From: an uncultured Erysipelotrichaceae bacterium
GTDB taxonomy: Bacteria; Bacillota_I; Bacilli_A; Erysipelotrichales; Erysipelotrichaceae
DNA: 42,037 bases
NCBI GenBank assembly: GCA_944326095.1
Contig: CALVCO010000008.1
Location: forward strand, 1-42,037
Reading direction: 5' to 3'
The position numbers and the translations under genes were made by a program. The notes under the pieces were generated by a model, which saw only the letters and a list, made by a program, of their open reading frames with translations, searched no databases and was not told the DNA's origin. Positions 7,435 through 16,448 of the stretch are shown here, in pieces. Each line of letters starts with the position of its first letter. Position 1 is the first letter of the stretch.

Positions 7435-9561
7435 TTATAGGTGAGTTACTCTTGATTTAATTTCTTTAGTTTTTCCAACATTCCAGAAATTTTCACCAAG
7501 ATATCCACAGGTTCTTCTAGTTACGTTCATCTTTTTACGATCTTTGTTATGGCATTGTGGGCATTCCCATTCATTATTATCATTGATAATGATTTCGCCA
7601 TCCCATCCACATACATGGCAATAGTCTGATTTAGTATTGAATTCAGCATATTGAATATTGTCATAGATGAATTTAACAAGATCTTCTAGGGCTTTTAAGT
7701 TGTTGCGCATATTTGGAATTTCTACATAAGAGATTGCGCCACCTGAAGAAATTGGTTGGAATTGAGATTCGAATTTTAATTTAGAGAAAGCATCGATATG
7801 TTCACGTACATCAACATGATAAGAGTTAGTATAATAACCTTTATCAGTAACATTTGGAATATCACCGAATTTTTCTTTATCAATTCTTGCGAAACGATAA
7901 CATAAGCTTTCAGCTGGTGTTCCATATAAAGCAAATCCTAAACCTGACTCTTGTTTCCAAGTTTCACAAGCTGTTCTTAAACGATTCATAACTTTTAAGG
8001 CAAATGCTTGGCCTTTAGGAGTTGTTTGTGATTCACCAGTCATTAATAGTGTTACTTCATATAGACCGATATATCCTAAAGAAATACTTGAATAACCATT
8101 CTTTAATAATTTATCTATTTTTTCACCTGGTTTTAAACGGGCGATAGCGCCATATTGCCAATGAATAGGAGATACATCAGATGTTACACCTAATAAAGCA
8201 TGGTGACGGCACATTAGGGCTTCATGACATAATTCTAGTCTTTCTGATAATAATTTCCAGAATTTTTCTTCATCACCTTTTGCTAGGATACCAATTTGTG
8301 GTAAGTTGATAGATACGACACCTTGATTGAAACGACCTTCAAATTTATAATTGCCATTTTCATCTTTCCAAGGAGCTAGGAATGAACGACAACCCATTGG
8401 AGCGAATACATTGCCTTCATAATTTTCACGCATCTTCTTAGCTGAGATATAGTCAGGATACATTCTCTTAGCGCTGCATTTAACAGCTAGACGAGTGATA
8501 TCATCATATTTACCACCTTTTAGACAATTGTTTTCATCTAATACATATACTAATTTAGGGAAGGCAGGAGTGATATATACACCTTTTTCATTTTTAATAC
8601 CTTGCATTCTTTGAATGATGATTTCACGGACAATAGCAGCTACTTCATCAACATATGGATCGTTATCATTGATTTCCAAGAATAAAGTTACGAATGGTGA
8701 TTGACCATTAGTAGTCATTAAAGTATTAATTTGATATTGAATAGTTTGTACGCCGGAAGATAATTCAGTTTTTAGACGTTGAGCAACGATTTCTTCAATC
8801 ATTTCATCGCTTAATTTACCATCAAATTGATTATGTAATTCACGACGGAATTTTTCACGTGATACTGCTAAGTATTTTCCTAAGTGTTTAATATTGATTG
8901 ATTGACCACCATATTGGCTACTTGCTACACATGCAATGATTTGGGTCATAACGGTACATGCTACTTGGAATGATTTTGGTTCTTCAATTAATTTACCATT
9001 CATTACTGTGCCATTTTCAAACATATCTTTAATATTGATTAAGCAACAATTAAAAATAGGTTGTAAGAAATAGTCAGCATCATGGAAGTGTAAGATACCT
9101 TCTTCATGTGCTTTACTAATCTTTTCTGGCAATAACATACGTTTAGTTAAGTCTTTTGAAACTTCACCAGCTATTAAATCTCTTTGTGTTGAAGCGATAA
9201 TAGCATTCTTATTAGAATTTTCATCCATTAATTCCTTGTTAGAATGTTTAATTAGACCTAAAATAGATTCATCGGTAGTATTTTGTTGTCTTACTAATGT
9301 TCTAGTATAACGATAGATCATATACTTTTTAGCTAAAGTGAATTTCTTAAAATCCATTAGCTTCATTTCGATAATATCTTGGATATCTTCAACTAGGATA
9401 CGTTTTTTATCTAAAGACATTACATAGTCTACGATTTCGGATATTTGTTCTTTGCTGACTTTATCGGCAGCTTTTACTTCATTATTGGCTTTTTGAATAG
9501 CTAGTTCAATCTTTTCTTTATCAAATTCTACTATTCGGCCATCTCTTTTTATAACTTTCAT
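7435..9561 (-). CDS. nrdD: Anaerobic ribonucleoside-triphosphate reductase (NrdD)
   Basis: This class III reductase converts NTPs to dNTPs without oxygen. It has an N-terminal ATP-cone (KVIKRDGRIVEFDKEKI), the large catalytic barrel, a C-terminal zinc site of four cysteines (CHVCGWDG and CPQCHNK), and the glycyl-radical loop RRTCGYLG some 23 residues from the C-terminus. Two ATGs lie six bases apart. I prefer 9561 (708 residues) because AAGGAG is then eight bases upstream, whereas for 9567 the spacing is only two. It is divergent from a Crp/Fnr-family gene across a palindromic operator and is probably controlled by that regulator or by oxygen. Confidence 0.96.
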   Translation of the reverse strand: MKVIKRDGRIVEFDKEKIELAIQKANNEVKAADKVSKEQISEIVDYVMSLDKKRILVEDIQDIIEMKLMDFKKFTLAKKYMIYRYTRTLVRQQNTTDESILGLIKHSNKELMDENSNKNAIIASTQRDLIAGEVSKDLTKRMLLPEKISKAHEEGILHFHDADYFLQPIFNCCLINIKDMFENGTVMNGKLIEEPKSFQVACTVMTQIIACVASSQYGGQSINIKHLGKYLAVSREKFRRELHNQFDGKLSDEMIEEIVAQRLKTELSSGVQTIQYQINTLMTTNGQSPFVTLFLEINDNDPYVDEVAAIVREIIIQRMQGIKNEKGVYITPAFPKLVYVLDENNCLKGGKYDDITRLAVKCSAKRMYPDYISAKKMRENYEGNVFAPMGCRSFLAPWKDENGNYKFEGRFNQGVVSINLPQIGILAKGDEEKFWKLLSERLELCHEALMCRHHALLGVTSDVSPIHWQYGAIARLKPGEKIDKLLKNGYSSISLGYIGLYEVTLLMTGESQTTPKGQAFALKVMNRLRTACETWKQESGLGFALYGTPAESLCYRFARIDKEKFGDIPNVTDKGYYTNSYHVDVREHIDAFSKLKFESQFQPISSGGAISYVEIPNMRNNLKALEDLVKFIYDNIQYAEFNTKSDYCHVCGWDGEIIINDNNEWECPQCHNKDRKKMNVTRRTCGYLGENFWNVGKTKEIKSRVTHL

Positions 9562-9611
9562 AGCCATATCTCCTTTTGCTAAGATAATATTAACGCAATT
9601 TAAAATAAAAT

Positions 9612-9629
9612 ATGTTGCATTTGCAACAT
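9612..9629. promoter_or_regulatory. Crp/Fnr-type palindromic operator between nrdD and the regulator
   Basis: The sequence atgttgca-tt-tgcaacat is a perfect 8-2-8 inverted repeat of the size bound by Crp/Fnr dimers. It ends seven bases before a -10 TATAAT (9637-9642) on the plus strand and covers that promoter's -35 position (TTGCAT, 16-base spacer), suggesting autoregulation. It is 51 bp upstream of the nrdD start. A related site lies at 20619-20634. Confidence 0.65.
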
Positions 9630-9670
9630 TTTCACGTATAATTTTTATAAAAGATAAAAAAGGTAAAAAT

Positions 9671-10282
9671 ATGGAGAAGAATGAAGTTGTACATGAAATT
9701 TATAAATTGATGGCTAAATATAATGATATTAAGGTCAAAACTTATAATAAAGGGGAAATTATTACAAATTTTTTGACTAATAGAAATTATATTTATTTTG
9801 TACTTAGTGGTAATTGTAGTTTATATCGTTATGCAAGAAATGGGGATATGATCTTTTTACAACGTTATGAGCGTTATGATAGTTTTGGTGATTGTTTTCA
9901 TAATATTGAATTAAATAGTGAATTGAGTGTAGTAGCAGATAATAAAGTTAGTGTTTTCTTTTTTGATTATGATGAGGTAATTCATGATAGTCATTATAAT
10001 TCGATTCATGGTGTCTTGTGTGATGCTTGTATATTACAACTTAGAACACTTAATGAAAGAATTGAAGTTTTAGCTAAAAAAACCATTAGAGACCGTATCT
10101 TAGCTTACTTTGATGTTTTATCTAAAAGATCGATAATAAAAGAGTTTGAATTGCCGATGTCTTATACCCAATTATCAGCTTTTTTAGGGGTTGATCGAAG
10201 TGCGATGATGCGCGAAATTAAGCAACTAGAAAATGATAAAATAATCACAAGGTATAAGCATCATATCTCTATTAAAAAGTAA
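9671..10282 (+). CDS. Crp/Fnr family transcriptional regulator
   Basis: The 203-residue protein has an N-terminal cyclic-nucleotide-type beta-barrel (about 20-115), a long dimerisation helix, and a C-terminal winged helix with the recognition segment LPMSYTQLSAFLGVDRSAMM (161-180). No canonical cAMP-binding signature is evident, so the ligand is unknown. Four cysteines (49, 75, 117, 120) include the pair CDAC at the start of the dimerisation helix. They could sense redox state, but the N-terminal cysteine cluster of E. coli Fnr is absent. Its position divergent from nrdD, with a shared palindrome, suggests control of anaerobic nucleotide reduction and of itself. Confidence 0.85.
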   Translation: MEKNEVVHEIYKLMAKYNDIKVKTYNKGEIITNFLTNRNYIYFVLSGNCSLYRYARNGDMIFLQRYERYDSFGDCFHNIELNSELSVVADNKVSVFFFDYDEVIHDSHYNSIHGVLCDACILQLRTLNERIEVLAKKTIRDRILAYFDVLSKRSIIKEFELPMSYTQLSAFLGVDRSAMMREIKQLENDKIITRYKHHISIKK

Positions 10283-10375
10283 ACTGATTTTTAGGTGAAT
10301 TTTATTAAAAATGATATTTTATTTTAAGAAATTTGCTTTATAATTAAGATTGTTATTCAGGAGGTGGTTGTTTGT

Positions 10376-11179
10376 ATGGCCATTGCTAAGGTTTTAGAAC
10401 AATTTATAGATGTGAGGAAAAATGGTGACAGTTGTGATTTCAATGGTTATCTAGAAGACTATCTACAGACTATTGATGATAATAGTAAAGATTACCAAAT
10501 CTTATCAGCTATATTTGCAGAAAATAATGATGCTAAAGTTTTGGTTAACTATCATTTAAACATCAACGCTAGTGCGATTACTAATCAAATTATTCGTTAT
10601 AAGGATATTAATAAATTGGAAGGTAAAGCGCTTAGTGTTCCATATATCATTTATGAAGCTAAAGAGGATGTAGAAAGAGCTTTAATCTATTATCCAGCTT
10701 GTGAATGTGGCTATGTATTTGCGAAAGGTTTATATTATTGTTTAACTGAACCTGGAAGTGAATTGATTGATTATCGTAATGAATTTATTGCCATAAGTGG
10801 TGATGATGTACAATTAATCGTAAATACATATAATGATATGTTTAAGAAAAAAGCTGGTTTCATTCAACGTAGCTTGGATACTAAATTCTATCCATCATAT
10901 GATGATATGAAACAATGTATCATTACGGAATCTAATAGAATGCATGATACGGTCTTTGATGAGTTAAAGGGTGTTGAGGATAAATATCCTATTATTAAAG
11001 ATCATATTGTTAAATGGTTCTTATTTAAGAAAGTATTATATGTACAATATATGTTAAATAAGGATGCATTGGCTAAAGTGCATGAGGGAAATGTTAAGAA
11101 ACAACGTAATCAGGCTAAGATGAATGCTGATGAAATTGTCTTTGTTTCATTTAGTGCTATGTGGCGTGGAAATGAATAA
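10376..11179 (+). CDS. Conserved-looking hypothetical protein, unknown function
   Basis: I do not recognise this 267-residue soluble protein. Start: AGGAGG (10359-10364) stands 11 bases before ATG 10376; an in-frame GTG at 10364 overlaps that site and is unlikely. It has no signal peptide or membrane segment. Notable parts are a cysteine cluster in YYPACECGYVFAKGLYYC (three Cys within 16 residues) and a basic, probably helical C-terminus (VHEGNVKKQRNQAKMNADE). It is a single-gene unit between the regulator and a strong terminator at 11197-11243. Its base composition resembles the neighbours. Confidence 0.7.
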   Translation: MAIAKVLEQFIDVRKNGDSCDFNGYLEDYLQTIDDNSKDYQILSAIFAENNDAKVLVNYHLNINASAITNQIIRYKDINKLEGKALSVPYIIYEAKEDVERALIYYPACECGYVFAKGLYYCLTEPGSELIDYRNEFIAISGDDVQLIVNTYNDMFKKKAGFIQRSLDTKFYPSYDDMKQCIITESNRMHDTVFDELKGVEDKYPIIKDHIVKWFLFKKVLYVQYMLNKDALAKVHEGNVKKQRNQAKMNADEIVFVSFSAMWRGNE

Positions 11180-11196
11180 TTTTTACAATTATATTT

Positions 11197-11243
11197 TAAA
11201 AAAGGTTATAGAATACTAAAAATGTATTCTATGACCTTTTTTT
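11197..11243 (+). terminator. Strong rho-independent terminator
   Basis: A 19-bp stem (aaaaaaggttatagaatac against gtattctatgacctttttt, one G-T pair) with a 7-base loop ends in seven T. It begins 17 bp after the stop of the hypothetical gene. Confidence 0.9.
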
Positions 11244-11288
11244 CGTAATTAAATAATATTGAATTGTGTTAAATTTGTGAAAATTATA

Positions 11289-11317
11289 ACTATACACAGA
11301 GAGTTAACTTTGGTACA
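11289..11317 (+). promoter_or_regulatory. Putative promoter of the fumarate-reductase-like gene
   Basis: An extended -10 TGGTACAAT ends at 11317, with a weak -35 TATACA 17 bases upstream of TACAAT. The spaced half sites tgtga (around 11276) and acaca lie just before it and could bind a Crp-type regulator, but the match is loose. Confidence 0.4.
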
Positions 11318-11352
11318 ATAGAAAAGCCTAAAAAGGGTTGAAAGGGGAAAAT

Positions 11353-13227
11353 ATGAAAAGAATTGTAAAATTGTTGGTTGCGTTAACTTTAGTAATCAGC
11401 ATGAGTGCTTGTAGTAGTAATACAACAGAGACTGCAAGTAGTCAAACATTAGAAGGTAGTGCTCAAGGTTTCTCTAGTGAAATCAAAGTATCAGTTACTG
11501 TTGATGGTGGAAATACTATTAGCGCTATTGAAGTATTAGAATCAGCTGAGACTGATGGTATTGGTGAAAAAGCTTTACCTGTAATGGTAGAAAATGTAGT
11601 TGGCGCAAATAGTTTAGATGTTGATAGCGTATCAGGAGCTACAGTTACTTCTACTGCTTTCTTAGCTGCTGTTGAAAATGCTTTAAGCAATGGTGGAATT
11701 AGTAAAGATGATTTAGTTGTTAAAGAAATTGCTGCTGAAGCTGACGAAGAAACTAAAGATGTAGATGTTGTAGTAGTTGGTGCTGGAGGCGCTGGTATGA
11801 GTGCTGCTATTACTGCTGCTCAACAAGGTAAGAGTGTAGTAATCGTGGAAAAAGCTGATATCGTTGGTGGTAACTCTAGTAGAGCTACTGGTGGTATGAA
11901 TGCTGCTAAGACTGTTTTCCAAGATGAAAATACTTTTGAAGAATTAAGTGGTGTAGAAAAGACAATTGCTACAGCTCATGAAACTTATCCTGAACTTGAT
12001 GAATTGACTGCTACTGTTGAACAACAATTAGCTGATTATCAAGCTGATCCTCAAGGATATTTTGATTCTCCAGAATTATTTATGTTAGATACTTTAGTTG
12101 GTGGTAAGAATTTAAATAATCATGATTTAGTTAAGACTTTAGTTGATAATAGTGCTGAAGCTATTGACTGGTTAGCTGCATTAGAAAGCCCAATTAATTT
12201 AATTGATGTTTCTAGTTTTGGTGGTGCTAGTGTTAAAAGAATTCATCGTCCAGTAGATGCTGAAGGTAAAACATTATCTGTTGGTAGCTACATGGTACCT
12301 TTATTAGAAGAAAACTGTGAAAAACTTGGTGTTGAAATTTTAACTGGTACTACTGCTGAAAGTATTATCATGAGCGATGGAGCAGCTGCAGGTGTAGTAG
12401 CTAGCAGTGCTTCAACTAAATATACTATCAATGCTAAGTCTGTAGTATTAGCTACTGGTGGATTTGCTGGTAACTTAGATATGGTTGTAGAATATAAACC
12501 TGATTTAGCAGGATTTATTACTACTAATGCTGCTACAATTACTGGTGATGGTATTAAGATGGCTCAAGAAGTTGGTGCTGCTTTAGTAGATATGGAACAA
12601 ATTCAAATCCATCCTACAGTACATCAAGAAACAAGTGCTTTAATTACTGAAGGTCTAAGAGGCGATGGTGCTATTCTTGTTAACCAAGAAGGTGTTCGTT
12701 TCTGCGATGAAGTTGGTACTCGTGATGCTGTAAGTGCTGCTGAACTTGCGCAAACTGGTGGTTATGCTTATTTGATCGTTGATCAAAAGATGGTAGATGC
12801 ATCTAGTGTTATTGCTGGATATATCAACAAAGGTTTAACTATTGGTGGTGGCGAAGTTGCTGAATTAGCTGAAGCTATTGGTTGTGATGAAGCTACATTG
12901 ACACAAACATTAGAAACTTGGAATGCTGCAGTAGCTGCTCAAAGCGATGAAGAATTTGGTCGTACATCATTTGCTGAACCATTAGATACAGCTCCTTATT
13001 ATGCAATTAAGATTGCTCCAGGGGTACATCATACAATGGGTGGTGTTGTAATTAATACAAATGCTGAAGTATTAACTGAAGATGGTAGTGTAATCCCTAA
13101 TTTATATGCTGCTGGTGAAGTTACTGGTGGTGTTCATGGTGCTAACCGTCTTGGTGGTAATGCTGTAGCTGATATCGTTGTATTTGGACGTATTGCTGGT
13201 AATAGTGCTGCTGCAAACGCTGAATAA
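11353..13227 (+). CDS. Exported FMN/FAD flavoprotein, fumarate reductase-like lipoprotein
   Basis: The 624-residue protein has a lipoprotein signal (MKRIVKLLVALTLVISMSAC, lipidation at Cys20), so it acts outside the membrane. An FMN-binding domain follows with VSGATVTS (Thr97), the ApbE-type covalent FMN attachment site. Then comes an FAD domain beginning VVVVGAGGAGMSAA (GxGxxG at 143-148). Residues typical of the fumarate reductase/urocanate reductase group are present: HPTVHQ, EGLRGDGA, HHTMGG and ANRLGGN. It probably reduces fumarate or a similar unsaturated acid as an electron sink. ATG 11353 follows AAAGGGGA; a TTG at 11338 is less likely. Its codons are strongly biased, suggesting high expression. 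Confidence 0.88.
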   Translation: MKRIVKLLVALTLVISMSACSSNTTETASSQTLEGSAQGFSSEIKVSVTVDGGNTISAIEVLESAETDGIGEKALPVMVENVVGANSLDVDSVSGATVTSTAFLAAVENALSNGGISKDDLVVKEIAAEADEETKDVDVVVVGAGGAGMSAAITAAQQGKSVVIVEKADIVGGNSSRATGGMNAAKTVFQDENTFEELSGVEKTIATAHETYPELDELTATVEQQLADYQADPQGYFDSPELFMLDTLVGGKNLNNHDLVKTLVDNSAEAIDWLAALESPINLIDVSSFGGASVKRIHRPVDAEGKTLSVGSYMVPLLEENCEKLGVEILTGTTAESIIMSDGAAAGVVASSASTKYTINAKSVVLATGGFAGNLDMVVEYKPDLAGFITTNAATITGDGIKMAQEVGAALVDMEQIQIHPTVHQETSALITEGLRGDGAILVNQEGVRFCDEVGTRDAVSAAELAQTGGYAYLIVDQKMVDASSVIAGYINKGLTIGGGEVAELAEAIGCDEATLTQTLETWNAAVAAQSDEEFGRTSFAEPLDTAPYYAIKIAPGVHHTMGGVVINTNAEVLTEDGSVIPNLYAAGEVTGGVHGANRLGGNAVADIVVFGRIAGNSAAANAE

Positions 13228-13249
13228 ATTTAACTAAATAATAACAAAT

Positions 13250-13301
13250 AAACTGTGTAATTAATTTTGATGAATAATCAAAAATTTACACAGTTTTTTT
13301 T
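13250..13301 (+). terminator. Terminator of the fumarate-reductase-like gene
   Basis: An 11-bp stem aaactgtgtaa/ttacacagttt encloses a second small stem (ttttgat/atcaaaa) and is followed by a run of T. It isolates the gene as a single transcript. Confidence 0.85.
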
Positions 13302-13347
13302 GTAGGAAAAAGAGTATAAAAAGCTTATAATTATATAAGGTGAAGCG

Positions 13348-14178
13348 ATGAAAAAGATTATATTTATTGATGTTGATGGAACATTGGTAGACTATTCTGG
13401 TAATCTACCTGATAGTGCTGTTGAAGCGATTAGAAAAACACGTAGAAAAGGTAATATGGTATATCTATGCACGGGTAGAAGCAAGGCGGAGATATATCAA
13501 AAGATATGGGATATTGGTTTTGATGGCTTAATTGGTGGTAATGGAACTTATATTGAATATGAAGGTAAGATGATTTATCATCAAGTTATTTCTAAGGAAG
13601 AATGCACAAAAATTATTGATTGGTTGTTAGCTAAAGATTTACCATTTTATCTTGAAAGCAATAATGGTTTATTTGCTAGTAAAGATTTTGATATTAGAGC
13701 AGATAAGGCAATAAAGGCTTATAGTGCATATAAGGGCAAAGATTCTAGTAAAGTTACAGTTAGAAAAGCTTTTCCGCATATGATATATGATGGAGAAATA
13801 TATCGTGATGATGTTAATAAGATTAGTTTTGTTTTAAGTAGTTATGATGATTATTTAAATGCAAAAGAAAAATTTAAAGATTTAGAAGTAAATACTTGGG
13901 GTGGTAAAGAACAAAAAGCTTTATTTGGTGATATAGGTGTTTGCGGTATGACTAAAGAAAAAGCTTTATTAAAAGTATTAGAATATCATCATTTAACTAG
14001 GGAAGATGCTATAGCTATTGGTGATGCGACGATTGATATTGGTATGTTAAAAGAATGTGCTATTGGCATTGCGATGAATAGTGGTAGTGATGATGTTAAA
14101 AAGATTGCAGATTATGTTTGTAAAGATGTAGATGATGATGGTTTATATGATGCTTTAGAACATTATAATTTAATATAG
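13348..14178 (+). CDS. HAD-superfamily (Cof-type) phosphatase
   Basis: The 276-residue cytoplasmic phosphatase is of the Cof/YbiV class. Motif I is FIDVDGTLVD (6-15), with the nucleophile and acid Asp separated by one residue. CTGRS is motif II. The late acidic motif is AIGDATIDIGML, where the usual GDxxND carries T-I-D. A cap domain sits between motifs II and III. Likely substrates are sugar phosphates or flavin/pyridoxal phosphates; which one cannot be told. ATG 13348 follows AAGGTGA. The next gene starts 11 bp later, so the two are co-transcribed. Confidence 0.88.
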   Translation: MKKIIFIDVDGTLVDYSGNLPDSAVEAIRKTRRKGNMVYLCTGRSKAEIYQKIWDIGFDGLIGGNGTYIEYEGKMIYHQVISKEECTKIIDWLLAKDLPFYLESNNGLFASKDFDIRADKAIKAYSAYKGKDSSKVTVRKAFPHMIYDGEIYRDDVNKISFVLSSYDDYLNAKEKFKDLEVNTWGGKEQKALFGDIGVCGMTKEKALLKVLEYHHLTREDAIAIGDATIDIGMLKECAIGIAMNSGSDDVKKIADYVCKDVDDDGLYDALEHYNLI

Positions 14179-14188
14179 GGGTATAGAT

Positions 14189-15457
14189 ATGGAATTACAT
14201 GATAAGACTTATGAAGAATATGTAAATATTTTAAAAGATGAATTAGTGCCTGCAATGGGTTGTACAGAGCCTATTGCGATTGCTTATATTGCTAGTTATG
14301 CTAAAAAGGTTTTAGATAAGTTGCCTGATAGAGTAGAAATTGAAGTTAGTGGCAATGTTTTAAAGAATGTTAAAAGTGTTATAGTGCCTAATACTTCAAA
14401 GATGAAAGGTATTCAAGCAGCTTGTGCAGCAGGTATTGTTTGTGGGGATGCTGATAAAAAGTTAGAAGTTATTTCTGAAGTTGAAGATACTCATGAAATT
14501 AAAGAATTTTTAGAAAAGTGTCCAATTGTTGTTAAGGCAGCTAATAGTAATAAAATCTTTGATCTTATAATTACATTATTTGCAAGTGATGAACAAGTTA
14601 AAGTTAGAATTGTTGATTATCATACAAATATTGTATATGTTGAGAAAAATGGTGAAGTTTTACTTGATAAAAAGATTGTAAATGATACTAAGAAGGTTAG
14701 TTATGATTGTTTAAATGTTGAGGATATTTTTGCATTTGTTAATATGGTTGATATTGATGATGTTAAAGATAATCTTGATAGGCAAATTAACTATAATATG
14801 GGAATTGCTAAAGAAGGATTAACCAATGATTATGGGGCTAATATTGGTAAGGTTTTACTTAAGTCTTATGGTGATAATTTAAATGTAAAAATTAAAGCTT
14901 ATGCAGCAGCAGCTAGTGATGCGCGGATGAATGGTTGTGAGATGCCCGTTATTATTGTTTCAGGTAGTGGCAATCAAGGAATTACTACTAGTGTACCAGT
15001 TATAGTTTGGGCAAATGAAAAAGGTTATGATAGGGAAAAATTATATCGTGCTTTAACTTTAAGTAATTTAATTACTATTCATTTAAAAAGTGGTATAGGT
15101 AGATTAAGTGCCTTTTGTGGAGCAGTTAGTGCTGGAGCAGGAGCAGGAGCTGGTATTGCTTATTTAGAGACTCAAGATATTATGGCCATTTCTCATACTA
15201 TTGTTAATGCTTTAGGTATTATTTCGGGTACAATTTGTGATGGAGCTAAGGCTAGTTGTGCTGCTAAGATTCAAGCAGCTATTGATGCAGGAATTACAGG
15301 TTATTATATGTATATCAATGGTCAAGAATTTAAAGATGGTGAAGGCTTAATTGTAAAAGGTGTAGAAAATACCATTGAAAATATTGCTTTATTAGCACGT
15401 GAAGGTATGAAAGAAACAGATAAAGAAATCATCAAGATGATGGTTAAAAATTGTTAG
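14189..15457 (+). CDS. L-cysteine desulfidase family protein (CyuA/UPF0597)
   Basis: The 422-residue protein of the serine-dehydratase-alpha-like family probably splits L-cysteine into pyruvate, ammonia and sulphide using an iron-sulphur cluster. The family signature AMGCTEPIAIAYIA is at 22-35 (Cys25). Other conserved blocks are VSGSGNQGITTSVP, SAFCGAVSAGAGAGAG and GTICDGAKASCAAKI, where the remaining cysteines can serve as cluster ligands. The length is normal. It is followed by a peptidase gene whose start lies eight bases after this stop, so an amino-acid catabolic pair is plausible. Substrate assignment rests on family knowledge. Confidence 0.85.
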   Translation: MELHDKTYEEYVNILKDELVPAMGCTEPIAIAYIASYAKKVLDKLPDRVEIEVSGNVLKNVKSVIVPNTSKMKGIQAACAAGIVCGDADKKLEVISEVEDTHEIKEFLEKCPIVVKAANSNKIFDLIITLFASDEQVKVRIVDYHTNIVYVEKNGEVLLDKKIVNDTKKVSYDCLNVEDIFAFVNMVDIDDVKDNLDRQINYNMGIAKEGLTNDYGANIGKVLLKSYGDNLNVKIKAYAAAASDARMNGCEMPVIIVSGSGNQGITTSVPVIVWANEKGYDREKLYRALTLSNLITIHLKSGIGRLSAFCGAVSAGAGAGAGIAYLETQDIMAISHTIVNALGIISGTICDGAKASCAAKIQAAIDAGITGYYMYINGQEFKDGEGLIVKGVENTIENIALLAREGMKETDKEIIKMMVKNC

Positions 15458-15465
15458 GTAGATAT

Positions 15466-16407
15466 ATGAGTGGGTTAAAACATTTTGGCTTAGGTCATGT
15501 TAGTGATACTCAAGCAAAGACAGGTTGTAGTGTTATTTATTTTCCTAATGGAGCTAATGTTGGTGCATGTATTTTAGGAGGCGGACCTGCTTCTAAAGAG
15601 ACACCACTAGCTAGCCCTGTTACAGCTAATAATAAAATAAATGCTATTGTTTTAAGTGGCGGTAGTGCTTTTGGTTTAGAAGCTAGTTCAGGGACAATGA
15701 AATGTCTACAAGATCATAATATTGGTCTTGATACAGGCTTTGCGAAAGTTCCACTAGTTATGCAATCATCAATTTATGATTTAGGATATGGGGCAAATGA
15801 TAGATATCCAGATATTAAAATGGGTTATGATGCATGTCTAAAAGCTTTAAATAATCTAGATGAAGCAAGTGGAAATATTGGGGCAGGAATAGGTGCTAGT
15901 GTTGGTAAGATATTAGGAATGAAACAAGCCAATAAAAGTGGCTTAGGTTTTCATCATGAAGTTTTTAATGGTATAAATATTTGGGCAATCGTTATAGTAA
16001 ATGCCTTAGGCGATATCATTGATCCTAGCAATGGTAGCATTATTGCCGGAGCTATGGATGTTAATCGCAAGGAATTTGTGGATACTAAAAAGATGATGAA
16101 AGATAGTATTATTCCACAATGGGATCATACTAATACAACAATAGGAGCTGTAATTTGTGATGCTTATTTTGATAAAGCTTCACTTACTAAATTAGCGCAA
16201 ATGACTAGTTGTGCTTATGCTCGATGTATCAATCCCGTATTTACAATGATGGATGGGGATACTATCTATGCTTGTAGTATTGGTAATAAAGAAGTAGATA
16301 TAAATGTAATGGGCGTTTTAGTGGATGATTGTATGGAAAAAGCCATTCTTAAGGCCATTAAAACTTCTAAAATAAGTGATGATGAGTTTTTAGAAGCTTG
16401 TCATTAA
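15466..16407 (+). CDS. P1 family (DmpA/S58-type) self-processing peptidase
   Basis: The 313-residue protein of the Ntn-like DmpA fold comprises aminopeptidases that cleave themselves to expose the nucleophile. Conserved blocks are GLGHVSD, ANVGACILGGGPASKET, VLSGGSAFGLEASSG, ASGNIGAGIGASVGK and NTTIGAVICDA. By analogy with DmpA the internal cut would fall before a Thr in the last block; that is inference. ATG 15466 gives the family N-terminus (MSGLKHFGLG); a TTG at 15451 is within the previous gene and lacks support. Substrates are probably small N-terminally free peptides or beta-amino amides. It is co-transcribed with the CyuA-type gene. Confidence 0.85.
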   Translation: MSGLKHFGLGHVSDTQAKTGCSVIYFPNGANVGACILGGGPASKETPLASPVTANNKINAIVLSGGSAFGLEASSGTMKCLQDHNIGLDTGFAKVPLVMQSSIYDLGYGANDRYPDIKMGYDACLKALNNLDEASGNIGAGIGASVGKILGMKQANKSGLGFHHEVFNGINIWAIVIVNALGDIIDPSNGSIIAGAMDVNRKEFVDTKKMMKDSIIPQWDHTNTTIGAVICDAYFDKASLTKLAQMTSCAYARCINPVFTMMDGDTIYACSIGNKEVDINVMGVLVDDCMEKAILKAIKTSKISDDEFLEACH

Positions 16408-16448
16408 AAGTTTGTTATAATAATAGCGTTATAAAAGGATTGGTGAGT

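Noticed and set aside
11463-11922. Two minus-strand frames inside the fumarate-reductase-like gene
   Set aside because: They are rich in Thr/Ser/Asn from reading biased codons backwards, lack ribosome sites and resemble no protein.
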